Shown here one piece after another: positions 62,134-64,000 of a stretch of 64,000 nucleotides of DNA. Source of the stretch: JANPCX01 sp046049865 (GTDB lineage: Bacteria > Pseudomonadota > Gammaproteobacteria > Burkholderiales > Burkholderiaceae_C); the NCBI GenBank assembly GCA_046049865.1, contig JBJOQO010000006.1, positions 1-64,000 of the forward strand, written 5' to 3'. The notes beneath the pieces were generated by a model. That model was given only the letters and a program-made list of their open reading frames with translations, was not told where the DNA came from and made no database searches. Made by a program: the position numbers and the translations under genes. Every line of letters starts with the position of its first letter. The first letter of the stretch is position 1.

Positions 62134-62487
62134 TTACGCCAACTTCTCCTTAATACGTGCCGACTTGCCGGAGCGGTCGCGCAGGTAGTACAGCTTGGCG
62201 CGACGCACATCACCGCGGCGTTTGACTTCGATGGAGGCGATCAACGGGCTGTACAGCTGGAACGTACGCTCCACACCTTCGCCGCTGGAGATTTTGCGCA
62301 CGATGAAGCTGGAATTCAGGCTGCGGTTGCGCTTGGCAATCACGACACCTTCATAGGCCTGCACACGCTTGCGGGTGCCCTCAACCACGTTGACGCTCAC
62401 GATGACCGTGTCGCCAGGGGCAAAAGACGGGATGGTCTTGTTCAGACGAGCAATTTCTTCTTGCTCAAGGGTTTGGATCAAATCCAT
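62134..62487 (-). CDS. rplS: 50S ribosomal protein L19
   Basis: The 117-residue protein lies at the 30S-50S interface. Typical features are P-S-F-A-P-G-D-T-V, A-Y-E-G-V-V-I-A-K-R-N-R and R-R-G-D-V-R-R-A-K-L-Y-Y-L-R. It is the last gene of the rimM-trmD-rplS operon. The trmD frame overlaps its 5' end by 23 bp. Confidence 0.98.
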   Translation of the reverse strand: MDLIQTLEQEEIARLNKTIPSFAPGDTVIVSVNVVEGTRKRVQAYEGVVIAKRNRSLNSSFIVRKISSGEGVERTFQLYSPLIASIEVKRRGDVRRAKLYYLRDRSGKSARIKEKLA

Positions 62488-63349
62488 GTTGCTCTACTCC
62501 ATAGTGATCGTGCCCACGCTGGGTTTGAAATGTTGGGTGTACTGGGCAACTTAGCCCGCAGTACGGCGTGGCAGAGGATCGAAAAGCCTCTGATTGTAGC
62601 CCAAGGGTGGCCAGAAAGGCTACATCTTGAACCGACAAACGCCCAGCTTCCCGCGCGGCAACGATCAAATCAGGTCGGCGGCGGGCGCTGATTTCCAGGG
62701 AACGCTCACGCCGCCAACGCGCAATGGCCGCGTGGTTGCCCGACAAAAGCACCTCCGGAACGGGCAACTCCTGACCATCCACGGCCCACACTTCTGGGCG
62801 GCTGTAATGCGGGCAGTCGAGCAGACCATCGGAAAAACTGTCTTGTAGGTGGGACTGTGCATCGCCAAGCACACCATCTTGCAGGCGAGCCACGGCATCG
62901 ATCAAAGCCAAAGCGGGCAGTTCACCGCCTGACAGAACAAAGTCGCCGAGGCTGAGTTCGATGTCCACATGGCGGTCGAGAAACCGCTGGTCGATGCCTT
63001 CATAACGTCCACACAGCAGTACCGCGCCAGGGGAGGTGGAGAACTCACGAACCCAGTCTTGGGTGATGGCTTGCCCGGTGGGCGTGAAGTGAACCACTGG
63101 GCCGGGAAGGCCGGCACGCGCTTGGCGGGCCGCCGCCAAGGCCAAAGCCAATGGCTCGGCCATCATCAACATGCCAGGGCCACCGCCGTAAGGTCGGTCG
63201 TCCACGCGGCGGTAGTTGTTTTGTGCGAAATCGCGCAGCGGCCAGAGTTTGACGTCTACCTGGCCGGACTCGAACGCACGGCGGGTGATGCCCTGGGTCA
63301 AATGCGGGGCGAATAGCTCAGGAAACAGGGTGATGACGTCCAAGCGCAT
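62465..63349 (-). CDS. trmD: tRNA (guanine-N1)-methyltransferase
   Basis: TrmD methylates G37 of tRNAs with a C/A/G at position 36, using S-adenosylmethionine. The SPOUT protein begins M-R-L-D-V-I-T-L-F-P-E-L-F. The knot region is V-L-L-C-G-R-Y-E-G-I-D-Q-R, and E-L-S-L-G-D-F-V-L-S-G-G-E completes it. At 294 residues it is about 45 longer than usual. The conserved part ends near A-F-L-A-T-L and the rest is a Ser/Pro/His-rich tail running into rplS. ATG 63347-63349 is the family start. Confidence 0.95.
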   Translation of the reverse strand: MRLDVITLFPELFAPHLTQGITRRAFESGQVDVKLWPLRDFAQNNYRRVDDRPYGGGPGMLMMAEPLALALAAARQARAGLPGPVVHFTPTGQAITQDWVREFSTSPGAVLLCGRYEGIDQRFLDRHVDIELSLGDFVLSGGELPALALIDAVARLQDGVLGDAQSHLQDSFSDGLLDCPHYSRPEVWAVDGQELPVPEVLLSGNHAAIARWRRERSLEISARRRPDLIVAAREAGRLSVQDVAFLATLGLQSEAFRSSATPYCGLSCPVHPTFQTQRGHDHYGVEQHGFDPNP

Positions 63350-63365
63350 AGGGCCTCGCTCAGAC

Positions 63366-63962
63366 TCAGTAGTCCAAACCCCAGTCGACCGTGATCGTAC
63401 GTGCGGCCACATTCACATCGTCCACATAGGCGGCGACGAACGGGATCAAGCGCTCATCGGCTTCAGGCAGTTGCACTTGCAAGACGCTATGGGGACCGGT
63501 ATCTAACAAACCCGTTACGGTACCCAGTGATTCGCCTTGGCGATTGCGCACCGCCATGCCGATCAGGTCCATCCAGTAGTACTCATCGGCCTCGGGTGTT
63601 GGGAAACTACTGCGCGGAACGAACACGCGGCAACCAATCAACGCTTCTGCAGCGTTGCGGTCGGGCACATCGCGCACATGGGCCACCACCACCTCACCAT
63701 GCGGTTTGGCCTCAACGACCTTGAGCAAGGAGGGGTAGTTCGTAGAAACAGGGGGCTTGGGCTGACCCAAGCGGCTCTCGGGCGCTTTCAGGAACCAGCG
63801 CGTCGTCGAGAACAGGGCCTGGGGGTCTTTCGCAAAAGGCAGGACTTTGATCCAACCTTTGATACCCCAGGCATCCACGATGCGCCCCACTTCCACCGCA
63901 TCATCCGGCCAGGCTAGGCCCTCTTCAAACTGAGCGCCGAGGGCACTCGACGACGGGTTCAC
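63366..63962 (-). CDS. rimM: Ribosome maturation factor RimM
   Basis: RimM assists 16S rRNA processing and 30S head assembly, binding S19. The 198-residue protein has V-G-R-I-V-D-A-W-G-I-K-G-W-I-K-V at its N-terminal domain and Y-Y-W-M-D-L-I-G-M at the start of the PRC-barrel. It ends I-T-V-D-W-G-L-D-Y. The start appears to be a GTG at 63960-63962. It is followed by trmD after 16 bp. rpsP would be expected just upstream, but the last 38 bp of the window do not show it. Confidence 0.95.
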   Translation of the reverse strand: MNPSSSALGAQFEEGLAWPDDAVEVGRIVDAWGIKGWIKVLPFAKDPQALFSTTRWFLKAPESRLGQPKPPVSTNYPSLLKVVEAKPHGEVVVAHVRDVPDRNAAEALIGCRVFVPRSSFPTPEADEYYWMDLIGMAVRNRQGESLGTVTGLLDTGPHSVLQVQLPEADERLIPFVAAYVDDVNVAARTITVDWGLDY

Positions 63963-64000
63963 TGCCTGGCCTTCAAGGACGATTCAATCGAAGCTCGATA

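Overview
The window reads as a chromosomal segment of a betaproteobacterium of the order Burkholderiales, most likely family Comamonadaceae. The evidence is the protein families and the gene order: smpB / ratA-rnfH / guaB, dapA-bamC, clpS-clpA beside a cold-shock gene, and rimM-trmD-rplS / NUDIX / CobD-like / rsgA / phhB / Ste24 protease. The genus cannot be fixed by eye. Coding density is high, most genes are housekeeping genes, and no tRNA, rRNA, prophage, CRISPR array or intact insertion sequence was seen.

Layout. 1-5 kb: an MFS exporter coupled to guaB, a DUF4124 protein, rnfH-ratA and divergent smpB. 5-9.4 kb: a HigBA/RelE-type toxin-antitoxin pair, metC, rimO, then an accessory segment holding a membrane-anchored coiled-coil protein, bordered by a second, truncated copy of the rimO 5' end. 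9.5-14.5 kb: parE, a GNAT acetyltransferase and parC. 14.6-21.7 kb: an MFS transporter, a 43-residue membrane peptide, dapA-bamC, clpS-clpA and a cold-shock protein. 21.7-28.1 kb: a patatin-like lipase, dnaE, trhO and a DUF599 membrane protein. 28.2-33.5 kb: a flavodoxin-like reductase and two pirins divergent from a LysR regulator, then gluQ and a GT90-type sugar transferase. 33.6-43.7 kb: an SPFH protein, the coupled DUF2339/DUF3999 pair, an orphan PD-(D/E)XK-like protein, an FKBP isomerase, a transglutaminase-like protease, a CidA/CidB (LrgA/LrgB) pair and a third MFS transporter. 43.8-48.4 kb: a DEAD-box RNA helicase with a long structured leader, a DUF3422 protein and an orphan with a HEPN-like motif. 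48.5-57.8 kb: orn and a complete divergent histidine-utilisation cluster (hutU-hutH one way, hutC-hutD-hutI-hutG-hutF the other). 57.8-64 kb: Ste24-type protease, phhB-rsgA, a CobD-like membrane protein, CoA pyrophosphatase and rplS-trmD-rimM.

How the genes work together. The hut genes encode the five-step route from histidine to glutamate through formylglutamate (HutH, HutU, HutI, HutF, HutG), under a GntR-type HutC repressor with a tandem dyad operator in the divergent region. ParE and ParC are the two topoisomerase IV subunits. ClpS and ClpA form the N-degron adaptor/unfoldase module. The pirin, pirin, flavodoxin set with a divergent LysR regulator resembles quinone or electrophile stress modules.

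The most notable observations are: the duplicated and diverged rimO 5' end framing an acquired cassette; a repeated layout in which a -10-like hexamer ends 6-8 nt before the start codon at about eleven genes, suggesting frequent leaderless mRNAs; two orphan genes with nuclease-like signatures (HEPN and PD-(D/E)XK); the hut cluster apparently inserted between orn and the Ste24 protease gene; and a TrmD reading frame that has lost its usual stop and runs into rplS. No complete new multi-gene system is evident. The two orphan nuclease-like genes and the rimO cassette are the best leads.
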